The position numbers and the translations under genes were made by a program. Of a stretch of 34,888 nucleotides of DNA, positions 26,881-34,859 are shown in pieces. The stretch's first letter is position 1. Each line of letters opens with the position of its first letter. The DNA comes from Stenomitos frigidus ULC18. GTDB lineage: Bacteria > Cyanobacteriota > Cyanobacteriia > Leptolyngbyales > Leptolyngbyaceae. The notes below the pieces were generated by a model, which was not told the DNA's origin, did not search any database, and worked only from the letters and a program-made list of their open reading frames with translations. The DNA is taken from NCBI RefSeq assembly GCF_003003795.1, contig NZ_PVWK01000001.1, forward strand, positions 1 to 34,888, given 5' to 3'.

Positions 26881-27666
26881 ATGCTCCCAGACATTTTCAT
26901 TCCAGATATTACCGATCTGGTGATCGAAGACAACGAACCAGTGGATAATATCCAGTCTGCCAAGCAACAGCGGTTACTGGTAGAGCCTCTCTACACGTCT
27001 AGACCGATTGATCCACCGTTCCTAGCCGATGCGAATGTGGGTCTGTTTTATGCAGTCGAGCAATCGCCGCTAGTGCCCGATGCCTTTTTGAGCGTTGGCG
27101 TGGTGACACCCGATGAGTGGAGTAAGAAGGAGAACCGATCGTACTTCTTCTGGCAATTTGGCAAAGCCCCCGATGTAGCGATTGAGATTGTCTCTAACCG
27201 TCGTGGTAATGAACTAGGCAGCAAACTTCACGACTACGCCCGCATTGGTATCACCTACTACGCTGTGTTTGATCCCCTCCGCCAGGTGCAGTCAGAAATG
27301 GGGGAGCAATTGCTGCAAGTCTTTGCGCTGAATCAAGGTCGCTATGTCGCTTTAGAAGGTAATTGGCTAGAGTCCATACAACTTGGTTTGACTCTATGGC
27401 AAGGAGAATTTGAGGCTTGTCAGGGCACATGGCTGCGCTGGACTGACCGTAACGGCAATGTCGTTCCCACAGGCGCAGAACGGGCTGCACAGGCAGAAGT
27501 AGAAGCAAGACAAGCAGAAGCAGAAGCAAGACAAGCAGAAGCAAGGCAAGCAGAAGCAGAAGCAGAAGCAAGACAAGCAGAAAATCGTGCCAATGAGGCA
27601 GAAGCCCGATCGCAGATACTCGCCGATCGCCTGCGTGCTATGGGCATTGATCCCAACGCCCTTTGA
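26881..27666 (+). CDS. Uma2 family nuclease-like protein (DUF820)
   Basis: 261 residues. The core (about 35-185) is the Uma2/DUF820 restriction-endonuclease-like fold: DAFLSVGV, PDVAIEIVSN (the PD-(D/E)XK-like Asp and Glu), GSKLHDYARIGITYYAVFDP, then strands to LWQGEFE. Uma2 proteins are abundant in cyanobacteria; their substrates are unknown. From about residue 195 the protein changes into a coiled coil built on a repeated RQAEAEA theme, encoded by near-tandem short DNA repeats at 27495-27585, and ends RLRAMGIDPNAL as many homologues do. Confidence 0.88.
   Translation: MLPDIFIPDITDLVIEDNEPVDNIQSAKQQRLLVEPLYTSRPIDPPFLADANVGLFYAVEQSPLVPDAFLSVGVVTPDEWSKKENRSYFFWQFGKAPDVAIEIVSNRRGNELGSKLHDYARIGITYYAVFDPLRQVQSEMGEQLLQVFALNQGRYVALEGNWLESIQLGLTLWQGEFEACQGTWLRWTDRNGNVVPTGAERAAQAEVEARQAEAEARQAEARQAEAEAEARQAENRANEAEARSQILADRLRAMGIDPNAL
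27495..27585 (+). repeat. Low-complexity coding repeat (GAAGCA/CAAGCA)
   Basis: Repeated GAAGCAAGACAAGCA-type units inside the Uma2 gene encode the RQAEAEA coiled coil. Unit number is likely to vary by slippage between strains. Confidence 0.7.
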
Positions 27667-27900
27667 AAGGATTCTAGCCTCGGACAGTAGGTTGCAAACA
27701 AAATGCTGAACTTGTTGAGTGACTGTGTGCACAACCCCAATCCACTGGCTGCAGCGAAGGCGTTTCGACAAGGGATTCGCGATCGACACACCCTTTGACC
27801 AAACTCATAACCATGAAAGTAGAGATAGGCAGTGCCCACCCTAGCGCTGCTACCACTCAAACCTGAGAGCATTGCTGTAACCGATACAATGAAGGATGTC

Positions 27901-27917
27901 TGACCTGAGAGGCGATC
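27901..27917 (+). promoter_or_regulatory. Leader TGACCTGAGAGGCGATC before the DUF433 gene
   Basis: 16 of 17 bases match the leader of the Uma2 gene. GAGAGG lies 6 nt before the ATG and serves as ribosome binding site. Confidence 0.45.
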
Positions 27918-28199
27918 ATGGTTCAAGCGACGGAATATCTTTATGTTGTGCGAGATGACGAGATTCTACACGGAGAGCCGATCATCCGAGAAACACGTAC
28001 ACCGATTAGAGCGATCGTCGAAACTTGGCGGATGGGTATTGCTCCAGAAGAAATTCCCAAGGGAATGCCCCATCTGACATTGGGACAAGTCTTTGGAGCC
28101 TTAACTTACTACAGTGATCACCAAGACGAAATTAATCAGTACATTGAGCGAAACCGCATTCCTGACGCATTAATTGATCCACTGGTTGGAGATTTGTGA
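27918..28199 (+). CDS. DUF433 antitoxin-like protein
   Basis: 93 residues. The DUF433 core is complete: HGEPIIRETRTPIRAIVETWRMGIAPEEIPKGMPHLTLGQVFGALTYYSDHQDEINQYIERN, a winged-helix-like fold. DUF433 proteins usually pair with a DUF5615 PIN-like protein, as the antitoxin half of a presumed toxin-antitoxin module. Here the partner gene follows directly but is broken. The intact antitoxin with a dead toxin is the expected direction of decay. Confidence 0.88.
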   Translation: MVQATEYLYVVRDDEILHGEPIIRETRTPIRAIVETWRMGIAPEEIPKGMPHLTLGQVFGALTYYSDHQDEINQYIERNRIPDALIDPLVGDL

Positions 28200-28546
28200 G
28201 TAGGGTCTTTTTGGTTTGTACTTAAATGAAGATGTCAATATCCTGATTGCTGACTTGCTGCAAGCAAGAGGGTTTGATGTCATGACGGTACGAGATGCAG
28301 GGAAACTTCGCGCCACTGATGCAGAGCAACTTGCTTACGCTGTCAGTGAAGCCAGAACGCTGGTGACTCACAATCGGGCTGATTTTGAAGCACTTGTACA
28401 AAATTATTTTGCTTTAGGGCAGATGCACTACGTACGGAGTGATTTTTGCAGTTCGTCGATCGCCGTAAGCGATCGCACAACGATTACTCGCTATTCTCAA
28501 TCAAGTAACCTCGGACGAAATGCAAAATCAAGTGCGATATATTTAG
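28196..28546 (+). pseudogene. Disrupted DUF5615 PIN-like toxin gene
   Basis: The first ~70 residues (YLNEDVNILIADLLQARGFDV, RDAGKLRATDAEQLAYAVSEARTLVTHNRADFEALVQ, ending GQMHY) are a normal DUF5615 PIN-like domain with its Asp/Asn-acidic pattern. A duplicated TACG (28429-28436) shifts the frame, so the long frame to 28650 ends in nonsense. Removing 4 bp restores GVIFAVRRSP, then TAA at 28466-28468 where the family has Tyr, then AIAQRLLAILNQVTSDEMQNQVRYI with TAG at 28544. So there are two inactivating lesions. The expected GTG start overlaps the DUF433 stop (28196) but is out of frame with the body, and only a poor TTG at 28216 is in frame, so a third lesion is possible. Confidence 0.8.
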
Positions 28547-28778
28547 TGGCGATCACACGACAGGCGATCGTTGTTTTGCAGGCACCATCCGATCATTTGG
28601 TAGATTTGAAGTCTTTAGCAGCTTTTTCCTTTTGCTTTTTATTATGGTGAGCTAAAGCATGGCGAGTATTGGAAGCTCTGCTAATGAAACTCTTCCTATC
28701 ATCTACTCCGGGAGCATCTCAAAGTTGCAGAAATAGGGGAATGCCTCCAAAATAAGGGCTGTCGCTTTGAGTCTAGCC

Positions 28779-28919
28779 ATGACACCCGAAGAACAACAAG
28801 CCTTGTCCACGCATGCCCGCGAGATCGCCAAAATTCTGCATCGCAATGCGCCTGCGGAGGCAATCGAGACGCTTGAAGGCATCGAGAAAACGGTTCGAGG
28901 ACAACTGTTAGAGCCCTGA
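28779..28919 (+). pseudogene. N-terminal stub of an ISKra4-like transposase
   Basis: 46 codons starting MTPEEQQALSTHAREIAKIL and continuing ETLEGIEKTVRGQLLE, then TGA. This resembles the first residues of cyanobacterial ISKra4-family transposases, which run on for about 350-480 residues; nothing else of the catalytic domain follows. Assignment is from memory of the family's opening pattern. Confidence 0.5.
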
Positions 28920-29278
28920 TTGACTGACAAAAGTCTTGAAAGACTGATTGCTCCGTTGCTCACCCGCCTGTGATCCAAATCCGGGCTAATGGTGCGAAAG
29001 CCGTTGCAACGGGTTGCAAGACGCTTGCAGTCCGCTACCCTTCGGGAAGGCAAAGCCTACAGAGGACGTCCTTCTGTGAGCCCGTACTTTCAGTGCAGGG
29101 TGGGTCAGTCAACCAGAATGACGACCTGTAAGAGCTTACGTCCGTATGCCCATACAGGGATGTGTAAATGAAATTGAGCGAATTGGTGTTATTTGTGTCT
29201 TGGAAACCCTCGTATCAGCATGATCGACCAAAGTTGATCGCTCAAAGATGAGAGGTTAGGTTAACGTAGCTGAGATGC

Positions 29279-29300
29279 AATCACCGTAGGATGGGTGATT
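29279..29300. other. Hairpin 43 bp upstream of the methyltransferase
   Basis: AATCACC (29279-29285) pairs with GGTGATT (29294-29300), with an 8-nt loop. It may lie in the 5' untranslated region of the methyltransferase gene. No T-tract follows. Confidence 0.3.
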
Positions 29301-29342
29301 TGAAGGTTCAAGCAACCAGCCTAGAATTTACCGAACGCCAAT

Positions 29343-30332
29343 ATGCTGTCAGACAAAAAGCGTGCTCCTCGCAACCGAACGATCGTGCTGAGTGATGACG
29401 AGCGATCGGTTTACAGGCAGACACTGCTTCAATTGAACCAACCCGCAACGTTAGACGACATTGTTAATCGCACTATTCATCAAGACTTGCTGAGCGCTTT
29501 ACGCTGGTTGCCAGAACGATCGGTAGATTTATTGTTTGTCGATCCACCCTACAACTTAAACAAGACGTTCAACGATCGTAGTTTCAAGCAAAAAGATCTG
29601 GCTGTCTATGCAGAATGGTTAGACACCTATTTCAGTGGGTTTGAGGTGATTCTAAAACCCACTGCATCGATTTATGTTTGCTCAGACTGGCAATCATCGC
29701 CAGCCGTTTTTGATGTCATTAAACAGCGCTTTCAGGTACGCAATCGCATTACGTGGGAACGCGAAAAAGGGCGTGGAGCAGCTAGAAACTGGAAAAATGC
29801 TTCGGAAGATATTTGGTTTTGCACCGTCTCTGATGCCTACACATTCAATGTGGATGCCGTCAAGCTGAAGCGTAAAGTCATGGCTCCTTACACAGTGGCT
29901 GGCACACCTAAAGATTGGGATTTAACAGACGCTGGCAACTTCCGTCTCACGCATCCTTCAAACCTCTGGACGGATCTCACCATTCCGTTCTGGTCGATGC
30001 CCGAAAACACCGATCACCCCACTCAAAAGCCGGAAAAATTGGTTGCAAAAATCATTCTTGCCAGCTCTCATCCGGGAGATGTAGTGTTTGATCCCTTTCT
30101 GGGTTCTGGCACCACCTCGGTTGTTGCCAAAAAGTTAGGCAGACGCTACATCGGCGTCGAGCTAGACGAGATGTACTGCTGTTTAGCTGAGAAGCGTCTG
30201 GCGATGGCTGACGCTGCAGCTTCGATTCAAGGCTATGCCGATGGCGTTTTTTGGGAGCGCAACACCTTGCATGAACAAGTACGCTCTGCCGAAAAGCGTT
30301 ATGCCCAAAACGTGAAGGAAGCGCAGCCATAG
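29343..30332 (+). CDS. Orphan site-specific DNA methyltransferase (beta class)
   Basis: 329 residues. Motif IV DPPY is at 67-70 (LLFVDPPYNLN) and the SAM-binding motif I FLGSGTT lies near the C-terminus (about 245-265; VVFDPFLGSGTTSVVAKKLGRRYIGVELD), with HPTQKPEKL before it. This order, catalytic motif first and SAM site last, marks an amino-methyltransferase of the beta class, so it should make N6-methyladenine or N4-methylcytosine. No restriction endonuclease gene adjoins it, so it is probably solitary. Cyanobacteria keep several conserved solitary methyltransferases (for GGCC, GATC and CGATCG); which of these it might be cannot be told here. It converges on a zinc-ribbon gene with only 10 bp between stop codons. 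Confidence 0.9.
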   Translation: MLSDKKRAPRNRTIVLSDDERSVYRQTLLQLNQPATLDDIVNRTIHQDLLSALRWLPERSVDLLFVDPPYNLNKTFNDRSFKQKDLAVYAEWLDTYFSGFEVILKPTASIYVCSDWQSSPAVFDVIKQRFQVRNRITWEREKGRGAARNWKNASEDIWFCTVSDAYTFNVDAVKLKRKVMAPYTVAGTPKDWDLTDAGNFRLTHPSNLWTDLTIPFWSMPENTDHPTQKPEKLVAKIILASSHPGDVVFDPFLGSGTTSVVAKKLGRRYIGVELDEMYCCLAEKRLAMADAAASIQGYADGVFWERNTLHEQVRSAEKRYAQNVKEAQP

Positions 30333-30342
30333 CTATCGCCAT

Positions 30343-30633
30343 CTACAGATCATCAAAAGGGTTGAAAAACCGGGGTGGAGGAAGATCTCGTTCTTTGTTT
30401 ACTAGCTCGGAAGGAGGACGATCGCTACTCCACGCCCACCAAATTTGACCACATTGGCATTCATAAAACTCCTGCCACTTGCGGCGATGGTCTTCAGTGT
30501 AGACGGGCGATCGTCGGTTCACCCACACCCGTTTTGCCTCCTTACTGGACGATCGACAGGCAGGGCAGCAAAATTCAGCGGCGTGAACGGCAGATTGGGT
30601 CCAATCGGGAGGAGTCAGCTCAAACGCTTCCAT
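30343..30633 (-). CDS. Small zinc-ribbon protein, conserved in cyanobacteria
   Basis: 96 residues. CPAC (about 23-26) and CQC (59-61) frame a conserved middle, VWVNRRSPVYTEDHRRKWQEFYECQCG, followed by WWAWSSDRPP. This looks like one zinc ribbon. I recognise it as a recurrent cyanobacterial hypothetical family without known function. Its 3' end nearly abuts the convergent methyltransferase gene. Confidence 0.8.
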   Translation of the reverse strand: MEAFELTPPDWTQSAVHAAEFCCPACRSSSKEAKRVWVNRRSPVYTEDHRRKWQEFYECQCGQIWWAWSSDRPPSELVNKERDLPPPRFFNPFDDL

Positions 30634-31014
30634 GCAGACCTAATGAAGAGGGGTAGTGCCTCTATTATCAACCCTTTGCCCCCCAACCTGCTCAGTGACC
30701 CAAGGGTGGAATCAGTCACTTCACGAAGCTAGGCGATCGGGCGTCTCTCTTCTCCTACTCCATCGATCGGCGCGGCTCCGATAAGTTTTGAGAAATAACG
30801 CTACTGCCGCAGCAAAAAATGTGCCGAAGTCGTCTACTTTGGATATTGTCTTACTGGAGTCTTAATCAAGCCTTTGTAGACTTTCAGCATGATATCCAGG
30901 TTATTGCAGTAATGTGCCGCCTTTCAACGTTCAGCCTTCAAGATGAGACACGGATGATCGTCCTGACGCTGCCACCAGGACTGCGAAGCCACGCTTAGAC
31001 GGAAAATTCGACCT
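30634..31014. promoter_or_regulatory. Divergent intergenic region (381 bp)
   Basis: Lies between the zinc-ribbon gene (leftward) and the nucleoside transporter gene (rightward) and should hold both promoters. AGTGAC/GTCACT arms at 30694-30720 could form a weak hairpin. Nothing else is recognised. Confidence 0.35.
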
Positions 31015-32730
31015 ATGCCTCTGCTCAACATCATTTCGTTTCTCGGCATTTTTGGACTATGCCTGATTGCCTGGATCTTTTCCGAAAACCGGAGTCCCCG
31101 GGTGTTTCCGTGGCGAGTCGTGATTGCAGGCATTCTCCTTCAGCTTGTGTTGGGCGCGTGTGTCTTCATCCTGCCGGGAACGCGTGATGCGCTTCAGGTC
31201 TTCAGTAATTTGCTGAACAGCGTGTTTGACGCGGCCGACACGGGGGCACGGTTTGTCTTTGGCAGAAACATTGTGCCCGTGCCAGGAACACCACCGGATG
31301 TGAATTTGGGCTATATCTTTGCGTTTCGGGCACTGCCAACCGTCATTTTCTTCTCTGGGCTCATGGCACTGCTCTACAACATTGGCGTCATTCAGGTGAT
31401 CACCAATGTGTTTGCCAAGGTCTTTTATGCAACGATGCGGCTGAGTGGTGCAGAGGCGTTGAGCGGTGCTGCCAATATCTTTGTGGGCATTGAGGCGGCG
31501 ATCGTAGTCAAGCCCTTTCTAGCGAAAATGACCCGCAGCGAACTCTGTGCGATTCTTGCTTGCTGCTTCGGTACGGCAGCGTCATCCACGCTGGCAATCT
31601 ACGTGAGCTTTCTGAAACCTGTCTTTCCCAACATTCTGGGGCATCTAGTTTCAGCATCGATCATCGCCATTCCTGCCTGTTTCGTGCTGTCAAAAATTCT
31701 GGTGCCTGAGACCGAAACCCCCCTGACCGCAGGCGGTATTCCTGTGGAAGAGGGAAAAAGAAAGGTGCGCGATACAGTGGTCGAGCCGGCCGAGGTTGCT
31801 GTCGATGCGGGCGAGTTTCCCCGCACCCGCATTCAAATGGATGATGAAGACGACGTGCCCACAGTGCCCCAAGAAACGGTGGGTGGTGAACCGATCGAGC
31901 GAGTTAGTCCCCTTGATGCCGCGATCGTCGGTGCGCTGGATGGGGTCAAAATGGCAGTGGCGATCGCGGCAGTGCTGATTTTGATCCTTGGGCTCGTTTC
32001 TTTGATCAACCAAATTTTTGGCTGGCTCGCTGCGTTGCCCAGTCCAGTTGGCGATGTCTTCAAGGTGGTGACGCTGGCCAACATACTGGGCGCACTGTTC
32101 TTACCATTGACGGCTCTCACAGGTGTGTCTCTCGAATGGCAAGAACTGTGGGAATCCTCCGTTATCATTGGACGCAGACTGTTTGAAACCGCGATTCCGC
32201 CCTATCAGGCATTGGCAGCGGCAGCAGCGTTGCCTGAAGGGACACGGGTGATTAGCGATCGCGCCGTCTTAATCATCAGTTACGCACTCTCCGGCTTTGC
32301 TCACCTCGCGTCAGTAGGCATTTTTGTGGGAGGCACGATCGCTCTCATCCCCTCGCGCCGCAAAGATATTTCTGAACTCGGTTGGAAAGCATTGTTTGTT
32401 GGCACGCTGGCAACGCTAATGATTGCTTGTGTCGCAGGGGTCTTTGATACCGGCAACGCCAGCATTCTCGGTGAACGACAACCACCGGTGGTTAGCCCTG
32501 CACCGACGCCCGCTGCATCGCCTGCTAGTCCCACCGCGTCACCGACCGTCACCCCATCACCCGTCCTTGCGGTGCCTGCCAAACCATCTCCCCGCGCAAC
32601 GCCCGTCACGCCACAGACCACACCAAGCCAGCCCGCGGTTCGCATTACGCCAGCGGTGAAAGCAACGCCCAAGGCATTACCCCAGCCGGCTGTGAGCCCT
32701 AAGCCAACGGGAGCAAAACAACCGGGATAG
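31015..32730 (+). CDS. CNT-family nucleoside transporter with extra segments
   Basis: 571 residues, against about 400-430 for bacterial concentrative nucleoside transporters (NupC type). The N-terminal helices, LSGAEALSGAANIFVGIEAAIVVKPFL (residues 143-169), MTRSEL and GTAASSTLAIYV, then the C-terminal FLPLTALTGVSLEWQE, ALSGFAHLASVGIFVGG and the last helix are CNT-like; the family imports nucleosides with Na+ or H+. Two additions are unusual: a hydrophilic acidic insert at about 231-297 (IPVEEGKRKVRD, MDDEDDVPTVPQ) between the scaffold halves, and a Pro/Ala/Ser/Thr-rich tail at 486-571. No nucleoside-salvage gene is adjacent. The substrate is inferred from the family only. Confidence 0.88.
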   Translation: MPLLNIISFLGIFGLCLIAWIFSENRSPRVFPWRVVIAGILLQLVLGACVFILPGTRDALQVFSNLLNSVFDAADTGARFVFGRNIVPVPGTPPDVNLGYIFAFRALPTVIFFSGLMALLYNIGVIQVITNVFAKVFYATMRLSGAEALSGAANIFVGIEAAIVVKPFLAKMTRSELCAILACCFGTAASSTLAIYVSFLKPVFPNILGHLVSASIIAIPACFVLSKILVPETETPLTAGGIPVEEGKRKVRDTVVEPAEVAVDAGEFPRTRIQMDDEDDVPTVPQETVGGEPIERVSPLDAAIVGALDGVKMAVAIAAVLILILGLVSLINQIFGWLAALPSPVGDVFKVVTLANILGALFLPLTALTGVSLEWQELWESSVIIGRRLFETAIPPYQALAAAAALPEGTRVISDRAVLIISYALSGFAHLASVGIFVGGTIALIPSRRKDISELGWKALFVGTLATLMIACVAGVFDTGNASILGERQPPVVSPAPTPAASPASPTASPTVTPSPVLAVPAKPSPRATPVTPQTTPSQPAVRITPAVKATPKALPQPAVSPKPTGAKQPG

Positions 32731-33108
32731 TCGTGGTCAAGACAATCCCTGTACAAGGCATGAGGAGATTTCTAGCAAACAAAAGACCCGTAGGGGCAGG
32801 TTTGATCACAAGGTTAACGGCTGAAGGGCAAGACTATGCCAAAACCTGCCCGTACCCAACAGTAATTTTTTCTTGGAAAGCTCCTTAATGGTCAGTGGTC
32901 AGACAAACGCCGATCGCTGACTGTTGAACAAGGGAGTCTTGCCCAGAAAAGTGAGGACTGTTAGAAACTTTCGGTTCATGAATGACCCATCATTTGACCG
33001 TCTTCCAAAGGGTAAAAAACCTTTCACTACAAAAAAGTACAACCTTGCTCAAGAATCACCTGGATCTGTATCAAGTCACTTAGAACACAGTAAGGAACGT
33101 GTAGCGCG
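32731..33108. other. 378-bp gap with a short inverted-repeat element
   Basis: Contains the 66-bp inverted repeat at 32790-32855 and a GGTCAGTGGTCAG direct repeat near 32889. A 63-codon frame starting with TTG at 32924 was rejected. The promoter of the DUF2079 gene should lie at the right. Confidence 0.4.
32790..32855. repeat. 66-bp inverted repeat with 14-bp arms
   Basis: GTAGGGGCAGGTTT (32790-32803) and AAACCTGCCCGTAC (32842-32855) are complementary at 13 of 14 positions. Short elements with GTAGGGGCAGG ends are widespread between cyanobacterial genes. Confidence 0.5.
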
Positions 33109-34545
33109 ATGCTAATGGGTATGGAGGAACAGCCTCAGTCATCTAATTCAATTAATCCCTCCCGTTCTGATTTGAGAACGATTTGGGGCAGCGTGATCGT
33201 GAGTACCACGGTTCTATTTGTGGCTAGTAGCGTCCGCCATCTGCTCTTTCAATCAGCGGCCTTTGATTTGGGCTACTTTGATCAGGCACTCTATCTCATC
33301 AGTCAGGGACAACCGCCGATCGTGTCCTTTTGGGGCTTTCATTTCCTGGGTGGACATGCAGACTGGATACTTTACCTGCTAGCACCGCTCTATAAGCTGT
33401 ATCCCAGTGTCTTTTGGCTGTTTGCCATTCAGGCGATCGCCCTTTCGTTAGGAGCAGTGCCCGCATGGCAGTTAGCGACACAAGCAGGTGTAAAACCCAA
33501 ACAAGCAGTGGCGATCGCGTTCACCTATCTTCTCTATCCCTTAGTTTTCAATATCAATTTATTTGATTTCCATCCTGAAGTGATGGCCTTGCCCGTCTTT
33601 TTAGCAGTTGTTTTAGCCGCACGCACGCATCAACCAGTTGGCTTCACGCTTGGCATTATTTTTATTTTGGGCTGTCGCGATGCCCTCTCACTGACCGTAG
33701 CAGCCATGGGAGTGTGGCTATTTTTTATTGAAAACAGGCGCTTATGTGGAGCGATCGCCTTTTTGGGTGGCAGCCTCTGGTTTTTAGTTGCCACACAGCT
33801 TGTCATTCCGCACTTTAGACCGCTCGGCGTCGAGGCAGTCGCTCGCTATGCAGGCTTAGGTGACTCCGTTTTGGAGATTGCTAAGAATGTCATTCTGCAA
33901 CCAGGTCTACTGCTAAATCGCGTTTTGACACTACCGAATTTAGAATACCTCTGTTTGCTTTTAGTGCCTGTGCTTTGGGGACTTTCGCTAAAACATCTCG
34001 CACCGTTGCTAGCAGCGATACCCCAATTGGCGATGAATTTGCTAACTGCCTACCAGCCCCAAAAAGACCTGATTCATCAATATTCTGTGCCCATCCTGCC
34101 GTTTCTTTTACTGGCCGTCATTGCAGCCCTAGCCGCCAATAAAAGCTGGGTTCGCAGTCAACGTGGCATCATTTTATGGGCACTGATTGGGTTTTTAGCC
34201 CTAGCAAAATTTGGCTATTTTGGCGATCGGTATCTCGCCAAGGTGAACACATGGCAGGCAACACGAGCCGCGATCGCTCAGGTTCAAACAACAGGAAGCG
34301 TACTCACGAATCCTCAAACTGCGCCGCATTTAACCCATCGTGCCGTCATTCGACTAGCTACCGATCAGTTTAATCCTGCCACCTTAAATGATTTCAGCTA
34401 CGTCTTGCTCGACACCCGTTATCCCGGTATGAGCTGCTCGAAAGAAACGATGAGTCATCTACTTAAGCAGGCTCAACAAAGTTCAAGTCATGAGCTGACT
34501 TATCAACGTGATGATGTTTACCTGTTTACTAGAAAACCGCTGTAG
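33109..34545 (+). CDS. DUF2079 integral membrane protein
   Basis: 478 residues, mostly transmembrane: about ten helices, with the soluble end carrying VLTNPQTAPHLTHRAVIRLA. Family landmarks are AFDLGYFDQALYLIS near the start, FHFLGGHADWILYLLAPLY, FDFHPEVMALPVFLA and GCRDALSLTVAAMGV. DUF2079 belongs to the GT-C-like group of membrane proteins, thought to be glycosyltransferase-like enzymes using lipid-linked sugars; no substrate can be given. The first ~20 residues are polar and cytoplasmic. AAGGA lies about 14 nt upstream of the start. A hairpin follows the gene. Confidence 0.88.
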   Translation: MLMGMEEQPQSSNSINPSRSDLRTIWGSVIVSTTVLFVASSVRHLLFQSAAFDLGYFDQALYLISQGQPPIVSFWGFHFLGGHADWILYLLAPLYKLYPSVFWLFAIQAIALSLGAVPAWQLATQAGVKPKQAVAIAFTYLLYPLVFNINLFDFHPEVMALPVFLAVVLAARTHQPVGFTLGIIFILGCRDALSLTVAAMGVWLFFIENRRLCGAIAFLGGSLWFLVATQLVIPHFRPLGVEAVARYAGLGDSVLEIAKNVILQPGLLLNRVLTLPNLEYLCLLLVPVLWGLSLKHLAPLLAAIPQLAMNLLTAYQPQKDLIHQYSVPILPFLLLAVIAALAANKSWVRSQRGIILWALIGFLALAKFGYFGDRYLAKVNTWQATRAAIAQVQTTGSVLTNPQTAPHLTHRAVIRLATDQFNPATLNDFSYVLLDTRYPGMSCSKETMSHLLKQAQQSSSHELTYQRDDVYLFTRKPL

Positions 34546-34564
34546 GGGCTAAAGCGCGCTACAG
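34540..34564. terminator. Hairpin at the end of the DUF2079 gene
   Basis: CTGTAG (34540-34545) pairs with CTACAG (34559-34564), overlapping the DUF2079 stop codon, between two convergent genes. A TTTT run occurs about 8 nt later. Confidence 0.4.
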
Positions 34565-34589
34565 TAATCATGTTTTAGACGGGAATGAT

Positions 34590-34859
34590 CTAAGTTGTAT
34601 AAACCCGCACCTGCCGAATCAATTCGTCGAAGTCGAAGGGTTTGCAGATAAAAGCGTTCGCTCCAACCGCCATGCCGAGCGTCGCGCTTTCTCTATCATG
34701 CGCTGTAATCAGAACTACAGGCAAGCCTGCAAGTTTAGCGCTCTGTCGCACGCGCTGAGTAACTTCATAACCATTCATCTCAGGCATCATCACATCAAGC
34801 AGCATGAGCTTAGGATTATGGATTAAATAAGGTGTAATACTTCCAGTTACATCAGTAAG
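34590..34859 (-). pseudogene. Response-regulator receiver domain, 5' part missing
   Basis: The frame reads LTDVTGSITPYLIHNPKL then MLLDVMMPEMNG (phospho-Asp region), VVLITAHD (T switch), GANAFICKPFDFDELIRQVRV (conserved K), then stops. It is the C-terminal two-thirds of a receiver domain. A TAG lies in frame at 34860-34862, before the first strand and acidic pair, so the domain is either interrupted or frame-shifted there. An ATG exists at 34805 but would begin mid-domain. The window ends 29 bp on, so a frameshifted upstream part cannot be excluded. Confidence 0.55.

Larger units (their letters stand above)
28651..29342. other. 692-bp region with a transposase stub only
   Basis: Apart from the ISKra4-like stub (28779-28919) and a small hairpin at 29279-29300, I find no gene here. 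It includes CCCTTCGGGAAGG (a short hairpin) near 29037. Confidence 0.45.

Noticed and set aside
28547-28650. C-terminal tail of the DUF5615 frame
   Set aside because: These residues come from a shifted frame after the TACG duplication and do not belong to the family.
28703-29053. 116-codon frame on the minus strand
   Set aside because: It is antisense to the transposase stub, which has the better protein character.
32924-33115. 63-codon frame beginning with TTG
   Set aside because: Rare start codon, no ribosome binding site, overlaps the start of the DUF2079 gene, and no similarity I recognise.
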